In this document: in pieces, positions 21,796 to 29,141 of the stretch
Position numbering within the stretch: the first letter of the stretch is position 1
Layout: each line of letters opens with the position of its first letter
Assembly (NCBI GenBank): GCA_963925495.1
Contig: CAWUST010000031.1
Span: 1-29,346, forward strand
Length of the DNA: 29,346 bases
Source: UBA2108 sp963925495
GTDB lineage: Bacteria > Bacteroidota > Bacteroidia > Flavobacteriales_G > Salibacteraceae
Direction of reading: 5' to 3'
Program-made: the position numbers and the translations under genes
The notes under the pieces: model-generated
The model's database searches: none
Told to the model about the DNA's origin: nothing
The model's input: only the letters and a program-made list of their open reading frames with translations

Positions 21796-24129
21796 TTATT
21801 CTTTTACTAATCGTAAAACAGCTTTCTTGCTGCCAGATTCAATGACCATTAAATAAACACCACTAGGTTCTTCAAGTTTAAGTTCAATTAATTGTTTGTT
21901 TTTGTATCGTTTATGATGGATACGGTTACCATTTAGATCTGTTATACTGACGCTTATAGACTTGTAATTTAATCCTAAGTCAACATAGAAATCACCAGCA
22001 GACGGATTGGGATAGACCAGAAGTTTATTACTAAAACCATTTTGAATAATATTTGTGTTTGAAATGGGGTAGCAAGTGGTTGTATCAACACAACTACCAA
22101 CTGTGATTTCTAATGCATAATTCCCATTGGTCGCTACATAAATCTTATTTGTTGCGCCAGGAATTCGATTGTATAAATTTTCGCAATCAAGCCATTGATA
22201 TTTTGCGTTGGTTACTAAGGAAATTAATGTGTCTCTTGAATTATAAATACTTTTATCAATTGTGTTAATAGTAAGATTCAGACTAACCACACTATCACAT
22301 CCATTAATAGTTTTAAACGTATCTTTTGCTGAAGTATCACTAGAGGTATAGGTAACTCCATTTGTCCATGTATAGCTATTACATGAAACTATGCTATCAG
22401 TTAAGCTTTTGGAGTAGTTAATAGTAAGATTTAGAGTAACTATACTATCACATCCATTAATAGTTTTAAACGTATCTTTTGCTGCAGTATCACTAGAGGT
22501 ATAAGTAACTCCATTTATCCATGTATAGATATTACATGAAACTATACTATCAGTTAAGCTTTTGGAGTAGTTAATAGTCAAGTTAGTAATGATTAAACTA
22601 TCCCAACCAGATTGTTTAGATCTGATAATAGACATATGAACAGTATCGTTATAAAGCCCTAATTGTAATGAGTTATCAGGAAATAAATAGCTCTCACCTG
22701 CACAAATTGTATCATTTAAAATAGAGATATTAGTAGGTTTTTCTAGAAATCCAAGCAGTTTAGTGGCTGCAGTCGAGCCATCATAGGCATCATCTGAAAA
22801 AAAATATGGATCTGAGCTAATAACATCATTATTCATTACTCCAGTTATTTTAAACAAAGGGTAGCTATTGAGGTAAGGGCTAGTTCTGAGCATCAAACCA
22901 CTATTTCCGTTAGAAATATTTTCGGTAATAGTATTCATATTCTGCCGAAAAAGGTATCGAACAGAGTCTACACTATTTGCTGCAGGTATGTAAGCAGTGT
23001 CAAGGGCTTTAGAAACTAAATTCTCTGCAATAATTGTGTTTTTTACTGAATCAACATTTGCACCGAGTACGTAGAAGTATCTAAAACTCATTGACTTCCC
23101 AAAACCCAACTGTCCAAAGGCAGGAAATCTAATCATCTCGAATACGTGATAGTCTCTTTTATTCCAAGCAGCACGCAAATTACCTGCATCTCCATAACGA
23201 AAGACATTGTTTTTCGTATTCGTGGTAACGGGATGAACCATCCCTAAAGTAGGCGAATTCCCCATTGTGTCATTTGACCATGCTACCCAACCACCAGTAC
23301 TTGCAGTTTTCACAACAGGGGTTTTACCATATAGACCAGGCGAGATATTGTAATTATTAGTTGGGGTTGAAATGAAGAAGTTATCAAGGTTAGAATTGCG
23401 CACGCCTCCCCATGGCATGTTTAGAAAGTCAATATTGTCTTGTCCAAAATTATAGATCATGTTGTCGACCTGGACAATACCGTGCCCTTTGTTAGTGTAA
23501 GTAGTGTAGTATAATAAACTAGACGTATGCCCGCTATTCTTAATGTCCTCAGTGTGAGCTTGCTGCCCCCAATTAACTATTGAGTAAGACATCTTATCTG
23601 GATTGTAGTACTCTGCAACTTTTGGAGAATAAAAAGGTTGATTTTGACTAGGGGTTTTTAAATAGACTCCAGCTTGATGAATAAAATATGCAGAATCTGG
23701 TGGATTATTTAATGACCCATCAACACAAACAATTTGCCAAACCTCATCTACCCATGGAGCATAAGATGTACCACCTCCATAGCTAGTTTTAGCCCTAGAT
23801 GCAGGCCTAAATTGCGGAGGAACAGATTCACCAAAAGAGCTTCTGAAGGAATATAATTGGCCACCTTTTCCAATTCTTATTTGATAGGATTCATTTGAAT
23901 CTAAGGGATTATTGTATGACAGCTCCGCATTAAAAACAACATTTTCCGAAAAACTGTCAACAGCCCAGTAGGTTGGAGAAGAGGTGAAAGCTGTGTCAAA
24001 GTTGAAACCATTTGAATCTAACACTGGGGCACCGTTGTTAAAATACAAAGCTGTTAGCAGACTATCTGCATTTTGCGAATAACCCATAATCATCAAAAAT
24101 GTAGACGCAATTAATAATGTGAATTTCAT
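21796..24129 (-). CDS. T9SS-exported cell-surface protein with tandem repeats
   Basis: This 777-residue protein has a signal peptide (MKFTLLIASTFLMIMGYSQ). It ends in a type A T9SS sorting domain (about 697-777): LLVYPNPSAGDFYVDLG, ISVSITDLNGNRI, PSGVYLMVIESG and a basic KAVLRLVKE tail. The protein should be secreted through T9SS and attached to or released from the surface. The N-terminal ~470 residues form a module I cannot name, rich in Tyr, Trp, Asn and Gly (SYGGGTSYAPWVDEVWQIVC, WGQQAHTEDIKNSGHTSSL). Its beta-sandwich look suggests adhesin or carbohydrate-binding roles, which is a guess. Residues about 520-622 are two copies of a 51-residue unit (DSIVSCNSYTWTNGVTYTSS, TFKTINGCDSVV). A Cys-containing unit of this kind is common in surface proteins of the phylum. 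Confidence 0.85.
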   Translation of the reverse strand: MKFTLLIASTFLMIMGYSQNADSLLTALYFNNGAPVLDSNGFNFDTAFTSSPTYWAVDSFSENVVFNAELSYNNPLDSNESYQIRIGKGGQLYSFRSSFGESVPPQFRPASRAKTSYGGGTSYAPWVDEVWQIVCVDGSLNNPPDSAYFIHQAGVYLKTPSQNQPFYSPKVAEYYNPDKMSYSIVNWGQQAHTEDIKNSGHTSSLLYYTTYTNKGHGIVQVDNMIYNFGQDNIDFLNMPWGGVRNSNLDNFFISTPTNNYNISPGLYGKTPVVKTASTGGWVAWSNDTMGNSPTLGMVHPVTTNTKNNVFRYGDAGNLRAAWNKRDYHVFEMIRFPAFGQLGFGKSMSFRYFYVLGANVDSVKNTIIAENLVSKALDTAYIPAANSVDSVRYLFRQNMNTITENISNGNSGLMLRTSPYLNSYPLFKITGVMNNDVISSDPYFFSDDAYDGSTAATKLLGFLEKPTNISILNDTICAGESYLFPDNSLQLGLYNDTVHMSIIRSKQSGWDSLIITNLTINYSKSLTDSIVSCNIYTWINGVTYTSSDTAAKDTFKTINGCDSIVTLNLTINYSKSLTDSIVSCNSYTWTNGVTYTSSDTSAKDTFKTINGCDSVVSLNLTINTIDKSIYNSRDTLISLVTNAKYQWLDCENLYNRIPGATNKIYVATNGNYALEITVGSCVDTTTCYPISNTNIIQNGFSNKLLVYPNPSAGDFYVDLGLNYKSISVSITDLNGNRIHHKRYKNKQLIELKLEEPSGVYLMVIESGSKKAVLRLVKE
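22265..22570 (-). repeat. Two tandem 153-bp units inside the T9SS-exported gene
   Basis: Units at 22265-22417 and 22418-22570 are directly adjacent and differ at 9 of 153 positions by my count. The unit length is exactly 51 codons, so the frame is kept. A short partial third copy (TTAATAG...) follows at 22571. The similarity points to a fairly recent duplication, and the copy number could vary by recombination. Confidence 0.9.
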
Positions 24130-24410
24130 TTGTATTTATGTTTGTTAACGGTTCGATAAAATACATGCACTTTATTCGCACTGTATCGTTTTTAATCTTT
24201 CTCTTTTCCATCAGCAGTCTTCTCAAAAAAACCTTCGTATACTGAATATGGTGTTTTTTTGTTTTAGGAGTTTATTTCTGTTTTCAAATAGTAAAGAAAC
24301 CTTTTCTTTCTAAATCTATTTACGACGAAAATAAGGTATTTATCTAAATCTGTCGAAAGCAAATTCGTAACCTTCAATTTGTTATTATGAAATGGGAGAG
24401 TTCTGCCAAT
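24130..24410. other. Intergenic stretch with no gene seen
   Basis: This 281-bp AT-rich gap lies between the start of the T9SS-exported gene and the rplT terminator. No frame reads convincingly on either strand. It should contain the promoter of the T9SS gene. On the minus strand there is only a TACTATTTG near 24283-24291, one base longer than the TAnnTTTG consensus, so I do not call it. Confidence 0.5.
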
Positions 24411-24448
24411 AAAAAAAGGCGTTTCCAAATAAATGGAAACGCCTTTTT
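24411..24448 (-). terminator. Strong intrinsic terminator after rplT
   Basis: GGCGTTTCCA pairs perfectly with TGGAAACGCC around a six-base loop. The stem is flanked by seven A on one side and five T on the other, so it can work in both directions. It lies 26 bp after the rplT stop and ends the thrS-infC-rpmI-rplT unit. Confidence 0.92.
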
Positions 24449-24474
24449 AAATAAATAAGATATCGAGTCTCTAT

Positions 24475-24819
24475 CTACTTCACTTTATCAACAATGGCTT
24501 TAAAAGCATCCGGTTGATTCATTGCCAAATCGGCCAAAACCTTACGGTTTAAATCGATATTAGCAACCTTAGTTTTTCCCATAAACTGAGAATAAGACAA
24601 TCCGTTTATTCTTGCACCAGCGCCAATACGCTGAATCCATAAAGATCTAAAGTTTCTTTTGTTTTGTCGTCTGTCCCTGTAAGCATAAACCAACCCTTTT
24701 TCGATTGCATTTTTTGCTACTGTCCATACATTTTTTCTACGACCAAAGTACCCTTTGGCCATTTTCATGAATTTTTTTCTCTTAGCTCTTGCGGCTACCG
24801 CATTTACTGATCTAGGCAT
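24475..24819 (-). CDS. rplT: 50S ribosomal protein bL20
   Basis: This 114-residue basic protein begins MPRSVNAVAARAKRKKFMKM and carries GYFGRRKNVWTVAKNAIEKG and the WIQRIGAGARINGLSYSQFM segment of bL20. bL20 is an early 23S rRNA-binding assembly protein and, in several bacteria, a translational repressor of its own operon. It is the last gene of the thrS-infC-rpmI-rplT cluster. The gap from rpmI is 107 bp, long for this pair, and contains a stem-loop that could be a regulatory site. Confidence 0.97.
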   Translation of the reverse strand: MPRSVNAVAARAKRKKFMKMAKGYFGRRKNVWTVAKNAIEKGLVYAYRDRRQNKRNFRSLWIQRIGAGARINGLSYSQFMGKTKVANIDLNRKVLADLAMNQPDAFKAIVDKVK

Positions 24820-24903
24820 AATTTTTTTGTTTTTTTGGACACTTGTGAGCTTCTATTTCAAACTGCTTTGTTACAATTATCCGGGGTTAACACTAATAAC
24901 CAT

Positions 24904-24925
24904 CTCTACTCATTTCTGAGTGGAG
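24904..24925 (-). promoter_or_regulatory. GAAA-capped stem-loop between rpmI and rplT
   Basis: On the minus strand CTCCACTCA-GAAA-TGAGTAGAG forms a hairpin, eight pairs with one C-A mismatch, closed by a GNRA-type tetraloop. It starts directly after the rpmI stop codon and has no U-run, so it is not a terminator. L20 represses rpmI-rplT by binding RNA in E. coli and the leader in Bacillus; whether this hairpin serves that role is inference. Confidence 0.4.
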
Positions 24926-24926
24926 A

Positions 24927-25124
24927 CTATTTCATACACAATTGTTGCTTAATATTAGCTTCATCTCTTTCGTGAACCAATCCAGTCTTAGTAAGATTGC
25001 GTTTTTGTTTTGTTCCTTTTTTCGTTAAGATGTGGCTTTTAAAAGCATGTTTTCTCTTAATTTTACCAGAGCCAGTAAGCTTAAATCGCTTCTTTGCACT
25101 GGATTTTGTTTTCATTTTAGGCAT
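24927..25124 (-). CDS. rpmI: 50S ribosomal protein bL35
   Basis: This 65-residue, very basic protein starts MPKMKTKSSAKKRFKLTGSG, the bL35 signature, and continues with KIKRKHAFKSHILTKKGTKQ, as expected. Length is normal. It lies between infC (52 bp upstream) and rplT in the conserved order thrS-infC-rpmI-rplT. A short hairpin sits immediately before its start codon. Confidence 0.96.
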   Translation of the reverse strand: MPKMKTKSSAKKRFKLTGSGKIKRKHAFKSHILTKKGTKQKRNLTKTGLVHERDEANIKQQLCMK

Positions 25125-25127
25125 CTT

Positions 25128-25143
25128 TCACATTTTTTTGTGA
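25128..25143 (-). promoter_or_regulatory. Short hairpin just before the rpmI start
   Basis: TCACA and TGTGA flank six A (minus strand) and end three bases before the rpmI ATG. It could shield the initiation region and support coupling to infC or repression, but five pairs of this composition are weak evidence. Confidence 0.25.
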
Positions 25144-25176
25144 TCGTTCAACACTTATTATCTCGACTCTTATTAT

Positions 25177-25728
25177 TTACTGTTTCTTTTTGGGATTCAA
25201 GAAAATTATCATTCTCTTTCCTTCCATTTTTGGCATAGCTTCTACATCTGCTATGTCGGCTAATTCAGAAGCTAATTTTAGAAGTAATATTTCACCTTTT
25301 TCTTTAAACAAAATAGTACGACCTCTAAAAAATACAAACGCTTTTAATTTGGCACCTTCTTCTAAAAATTTCCGACCATGTTTTAGCTTAAAAAGAAAAT
25401 CATGTTCGTCCGTATTAGGGCCGAATCTTATTTCTTTAAGAACAACCTTTTGCGCTTTACTTTTTATTTCTTTCTTCTTTTTCTTTTGCTCGAATAAAAA
25501 CTTTTTAAAGTCCATTATTTTCGCAACAGGTGGCTTTGCCGTAGGTGCAATTTCCACCAAATCAAGTCCAGCTTCTACAGCGCGCTCAATGGCAACACTT
25601 GTGGTAACAACTTCGGCTTCTGCCCCATCCATTACCAACCTTACTTCGGCTGCGGTAATTTTGTCGTTTATTCTTTGCTTCGGCTCTTCTCTTCTTTGAG
25701 GTCTAAACCTGGGTCTTCTCTTTGCTAT
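25177..25728 (-). CDS. infC: Translation initiation factor IF-3 (non-canonical ATA start)
   Basis: IF-3 binds the 30S subunit, prevents premature 50S joining and checks start codons. Homology runs upstream of the first ATG (25638): AKRRPRFRP, EEPKQRIN and DKITAAEVRLVMDGAEAEVV are the usual IF-3 N-domain. In that frame a TAA (25735-25737) is followed only by GTA, GCT, ATA, then GCAAAG; no ATG, GTG or TTG exists before the conserved block. I therefore place the start at ATA (25726-25728), giving 183 residues, a normal IF-3 length. The C-terminal domain has KAQKVVLKEIRFGPNTDEHD and KLKAFVFFRGRTI. Rare start codons on infC are known (AUU in E. coli) and allow IF-3 to repress itself. The thrS stop lies 32 bp upstream. 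Confidence 0.9.
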   Translation of the reverse strand: MAKRRPRFRPQRREEPKQRINDKITAAEVRLVMDGAEAEVVTTSVAIERAVEAGLDLVEIAPTAKPPVAKIMDFKKFLFEQKKKKKEIKSKAQKVVLKEIRFGPNTDEHDFLFKLKHGRKFLEEGAKLKAFVFFRGRTILFKEKGEILLLKLASELADIADVEAMPKMEGKRMIIFLNPKKKQ

Positions 25729-25760
25729 AGCTACTTATTTTTAATGTGACAAACTGGAGA

Positions 25761-27701
25761 TTAAAACTCCTTAACTAATTCTTTTATTTCACTATTAATC
25801 AATTCTACAAAGGCTTCAGGCGTCATAGACCCTAAATCTCCGTGTCCTTGTTTTCTAACTGATACTTCTCCATTTTCTTTTTCCTTTTCGCCAATAATTA
25901 GCATGTAAGGAATTTTCTTTAGTTCTGCATCTCGTATCTTTCTCCCAATCTTTTCTGAGCGATTATCTACATAACCGCGCAAGTCATTTTGGGCGAGCAA
26001 AAGTAGATTTTTTTCGGCTACATCATTGAACTTCTCTGAAATCGTAAGAATAGCAAATTGTTCTGGTGCCATCCACATCGGAAACTTGCCTTCACAGTGT
26101 TCAATAAGAATTGCTACAAACCGCTCTAGTGAACCAAAAGGAGCCCTATGAATCATTATAGGACGATGTTTTTGATTGTCACTTCCTATGTATTCTAATT
26201 CAAATCTTTCGGGTAAATTATAGTCAACTTGTATGGTTCCTAATTGCCATTTTCGTCCGATGGCGTCTTTTACCATAAAATCTAGCTTAGGACCATAAAA
26301 AGCAGCTTCTCCGTAAACAATTGTTGTTTTTAGTTCTTTCTTTTCTGCTGCTAACAAAATAGCCGCTTCTGCTTTTTCCCAGTTTTCGTCGCTACCAATA
26401 TATTTTTCTGGGCTTTCTTTATCTCGTAATGAAATCTGAGCTTCGTATTCGCTAAACCCTAAAGAGCTGAATACATATTTTACTAAATCAATTACTTTAT
26501 TGAACTCTTCAATCAATTGATCTGGCCTTACAAAAAGGTGGGCATCATCTTGAGTAAATCCTCTTACACGTGTAAGTCCGTGTAATTCACCACTTTGTTC
26601 GTATCGGTATACGGTTCCAAATTCTGCGTAACGAACGGGTAAATCTTTATACGATTTAGGGCTCGCTTTATATATTTCACAATGATGTGGGCAATTCATT
26701 GGTTTCAAAAGAAATTCTTCACCTTCTTTTGGAGTAGAAATTGGTTGAAAACTATCAGCCCCATATTTTTCATAATGACCTGAACATACATACAATTCTT
26801 TGTTGCCAATATGCGGAGTTATAACCGGGTCATATCCAGCTTTAAGCTGTGCTTTTTTCAAAAAGTCTTCTAACCTTCCTCTTAAAGCTGCACCCTTGGG
26901 AAGCCAAAGTGGTAAACCTGCTCCAACTTTTTCGGAAAAAGTAAACAACTCCAATTCCTTACCTATTTTTCTGTGGTCACGGCGTTTGGCCTCTTCCAAC
27001 ATTTCTAGGTATTCGTCTAATTCTTTTTTCTTTGGAAAAGTAATTCCATAAACACGAGTAAGTTGTGGTTTGTTTTCGTCACCACGCCAATAAGCTCCTG
27101 CAATACTTGTAATCTTTACCGCTTTAATAACTCCCGTGTTTGGGATATGTCCACCACGGCATAAATCAGTAAAATCAGAATGATCACAAAAGGTTATTTC
27201 GCCGTCCGTTAAATTCTCAATTAACTCAACTTTAAACTCGTTTCCTTCTGCTTTATATTTTGCTAAAGCATCCGCTTTACTTACTTCTTTTTTATTGAAC
27301 TCCACCTTTTGTCGAGCCAATTCCATAAATCGTTCTTCAATTTTAGGAATGTCTTTTTCTGAAATAGGCTTTTCTCCTAAATCTACATCGTAATAAAAAC
27401 CTCTTTCGATAGATGGGCCGATTGTAAGTTTAACTCCAGGATATAATTGTTCTAATGCCTGAGCAAGAATATGGGCAGATGAATGCCAAAAAGCGGCTTT
27501 TCCTTCGTCATTGTGCCAGGTAAAAAGGGTAAGGGTAGAATCTTCCGTAATAGGTGTAACTGATTCTACAGTGTTACCATTAACTTTTGCGGAGAGCACC
27601 ATACGGGCAAGTCCTTCTGAAATGCTTTTAGCAACTTCAATTGGAGTAACTCCGCTTTCGAATTCTTTTACCGAACCATCGGGTAGTGTAATTTTTACCA
27701 T
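25761..27701 (-). CDS. thrS: Threonyl-tRNA synthetase
   Basis: This 646-residue class II synthetase charges tRNA-Thr. Domains: TGS (about 1-62); the editing domain with HSSAHILAQALE and CDHSDFTDLCRGGHIP (about 70-225), which hydrolyses Ser-tRNA-Thr; the catalytic core (about 240-540) with the zinc Cys in MNCPHH, motif 2 around YRYEQSGELHGLTRVRGF, and motif 3 near HRAPFGSLERF; and the C-terminal anticodon-binding domain (about 545-646). Length is typical. A TAnnTTTG element 27 bp before the ATG implies a very short leader, so there is no room for a T-box or an E. coli-like thrS operator. It heads the thrS-infC-rpmI-rplT cluster. Confidence 0.98.
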   Translation of the reverse strand: MVKITLPDGSVKEFESGVTPIEVAKSISEGLARMVLSAKVNGNTVESVTPITEDSTLTLFTWHNDEGKAAFWHSSAHILAQALEQLYPGVKLTIGPSIERGFYYDVDLGEKPISEKDIPKIEERFMELARQKVEFNKKEVSKADALAKYKAEGNEFKVELIENLTDGEITFCDHSDFTDLCRGGHIPNTGVIKAVKITSIAGAYWRGDENKPQLTRVYGITFPKKKELDEYLEMLEEAKRRDHRKIGKELELFTFSEKVGAGLPLWLPKGAALRGRLEDFLKKAQLKAGYDPVITPHIGNKELYVCSGHYEKYGADSFQPISTPKEGEEFLLKPMNCPHHCEIYKASPKSYKDLPVRYAEFGTVYRYEQSGELHGLTRVRGFTQDDAHLFVRPDQLIEEFNKVIDLVKYVFSSLGFSEYEAQISLRDKESPEKYIGSDENWEKAEAAILLAAEKKELKTTIVYGEAAFYGPKLDFMVKDAIGRKWQLGTIQVDYNLPERFELEYIGSDNQKHRPIMIHRAPFGSLERFVAILIEHCEGKFPMWMAPEQFAILTISEKFNDVAEKNLLLLAQNDLRGYVDNRSEKIGRKIRDAELKKIPYMLIIGEKEKENGEVSVRKQGHGDLGSMTPEAFVELINSEIKELVKEF

Positions 27702-27727
27702 TTTAAAACGCCTTTTTTTTAGGGCTG

Positions 27728-27735
27728 CAAATATA
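27728..27735 (-). promoter_or_regulatory. TAnnTTTG -7 element for thrS
   Basis: TATATTTG on the minus strand is a perfect -7 element in the 63-bp gap between ychF and thrS. No TTG lies at the expected -33 spacing. It would give a leader of roughly 20 nt. Confidence 0.45.
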
Positions 27736-27764
27736 AGTATGTGAAGAGGCTGTAAAAGGAAAGT

Positions 27765-28862
27765 TTATACGTTAAATCGAAAGTGCATCACATCACCATC
27801 CTCTACAATATATTCTTTGCCTTCTACGTGAAGTTTTCCAGCATCTCGACAAGCACTTTCCGAACCTAACTCCACAAAATCAGAATACTTAATAACTTCT
27901 GCTCTAATAAATCCTTTTTCGAAATCTGTGTGTATTACACCAGCTGCTTGAGGTGCTGACATGCCTCTTTTTATTGTCCAAGCACGAACTTCTTTAACAC
28001 CTGCAGTAAAATAAGTTTCCAAATTTAGAAGTTTGTAAGCGCTCCCAATTAAGGTATTAACTCCAGGTTCGGATAGCCCCATTTCTTCCAAAAACATTTG
28101 TTTTTCTTCGTAATCCTCAAATTCTGCAATGTCAGATTCAACTGCAGCACACAAATAAATTACTTCGCAGCTCTCATCGGCAACTAGTTCTTCTACTTTT
28201 TTGGTGAAATCGTTTCCGCTCAAAGCTGAAGCTTCGTCTACATTACAAACGTATAAAACAGGCTTTTCAGTAAGCAGCATCATATCGCCAACTAACTCTC
28301 TTGATTTGTCGTCCAACACCAATGATCTTGCAGATTTCCCTTCTTCTAAATGTTTTTGGTATTGTTCTAATATTTCCACCGCTCGTTTAAAAGTCTTATC
28401 GCCAGTTCGGGCCATTTTCCTCGCCTTTTCTAAGTTTTTTTCAATGGCTTCTAAATCTTTAAACTGCAATTCAATATCTATTACTTCTTTATCGCGAACA
28501 GGGTCTACTGAACCATCTACATGAACGATATTTCCGTCTTCAAAACAACGAAGTACATGAATAATGGCATCACATTCTCGAATATTCCCTAAAAACTTAT
28601 TGCCAAGCCCTTCGCCTTTGCTAGCTCCTTTTACTAAACCGGCAATGTCAACTATTTCAACTGTCGTAGGTACTATTTTTTCGGGTTTAACATGATCGGA
28701 GAGTGCCTGCAAACGTTTGTCTGGGACGGTTATAATCCCAACATTTGGTTCAATGGTACAAAACGGGAAGTTTGCCGATTGCGCTTTTGCGCTACTCAAG
28801 CAATTAAAAAGAGTTGATTTACCTACATTTGGAAGTCCAACAATACCACACTTTAAAGCCAT
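27765..28862 (-). CDS. ychF: Redox-regulated ATPase YchF
   Basis: This 365-residue protein belongs to the Obg-related YchF family, ribosome-associated P-loop NTPases that prefer ATP. The P-loop is GLPNVGKSTLFNCL (about 9-22), G3 is DIAGLVKGASKGEG, and the NKxD motif is replaced by NVDE, the change that shifts specificity to ATP. A helical insert (about 130-200) and a C-terminal TGS domain (about 280-365; MSAPQAAGVIHTDFEKGF, VEDGDVMHFRFNV) complete the family structure. Length matches E. coli YchF (363 aa). It lies directly before thrS and has its own promoter. Confidence 0.97.
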   Translation of the reverse strand: MALKCGIVGLPNVGKSTLFNCLSSAKAQSANFPFCTIEPNVGIITVPDKRLQALSDHVKPEKIVPTTVEIVDIAGLVKGASKGEGLGNKFLGNIRECDAIIHVLRCFEDGNIVHVDGSVDPVRDKEVIDIELQFKDLEAIEKNLEKARKMARTGDKTFKRAVEILEQYQKHLEEGKSARSLVLDDKSRELVGDMMLLTEKPVLYVCNVDEASALSGNDFTKKVEELVADESCEVIYLCAAVESDIAEFEDYEEKQMFLEEMGLSEPGVNTLIGSAYKLLNLETYFTAGVKEVRAWTIKRGMSAPQAAGVIHTDFEKGFIRAEVIKYSDFVELGSESACRDAGKLHVEGKEYIVEDGDVMHFRFNV

Positions 28863-28886
28863 TATTTACGATTTTCAATAAGCGCG

Positions 28887-28894
28887 CAAAAGTA
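28887..28894 (-). promoter_or_regulatory. TAnnTTTG -7 element for ychF
   Basis: TACTTTTG on the minus strand is a perfect -7 element, 24 bp before the ychF ATG. The -33 element is not evident. Confidence 0.45.
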
Positions 28895-28973
28895 AAGTTT
28901 CGCATATCTTTTGGGTTATCTTTTTTATAATAAATTCGTCGGCTTAGAAATTAATTGAAAACTTATATTTATT

Positions 28974-29141
28974 ATTAAAAAACTAATTTTAATAGCGACC
29001 ATTATTTATGCTGGATTAACTGTATGTGCAAAGATTGATAATAGCTTAGCAAGAGTTAAATGGGGCGGGGAAATGAAAGTTCCACGCGGGATGTTTGTAA
29101 AAACATACGACTTTGGAGAAGGAAGGCTTTTGTTCTCCTAG
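28974..29141 (+). pseudogene. N-terminal fragment of an exported protein (forward piece)
   Basis: Frame 28974-29141 gives a signal peptide (KKLILIATIIYAGLTVCA) and then RVKWGGEMKVPRGMFVKTYD and FGEGRLLFS before TAG. It has ATT where a start codon is expected. The mature start resembles the 'W-G-x-E-x-K-x-P-[RK]-G' opening of a Bacteroidota family of exported, probably beta-propeller proteins of unknown function (from memory). It is cut at 29138, where reading continues on the opposite strand with the middle of what seems to be the same family. Confidence 0.5.

Noticed and set aside
25177..25638. infC starting at the first ATG (153 residues)
   Set aside because: This would drop conserved IF-3 N-domain residues (the RIN-DKI and AAEVRLV segments) that are clearly encoded upstream in the same frame.
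25190..25699. A 169-codon plus-strand open frame opposite infC
   Set aside because: infC homology on the minus strand is unambiguous; the plus-strand translation is low-complexity Ser/Phe/Lys with no family resemblance.
27702..27764. A T-box or structured leader before thrS
   Set aside because: The leader predicted from the TAnnTTTG element is only about 20 nt, too short for such an element.
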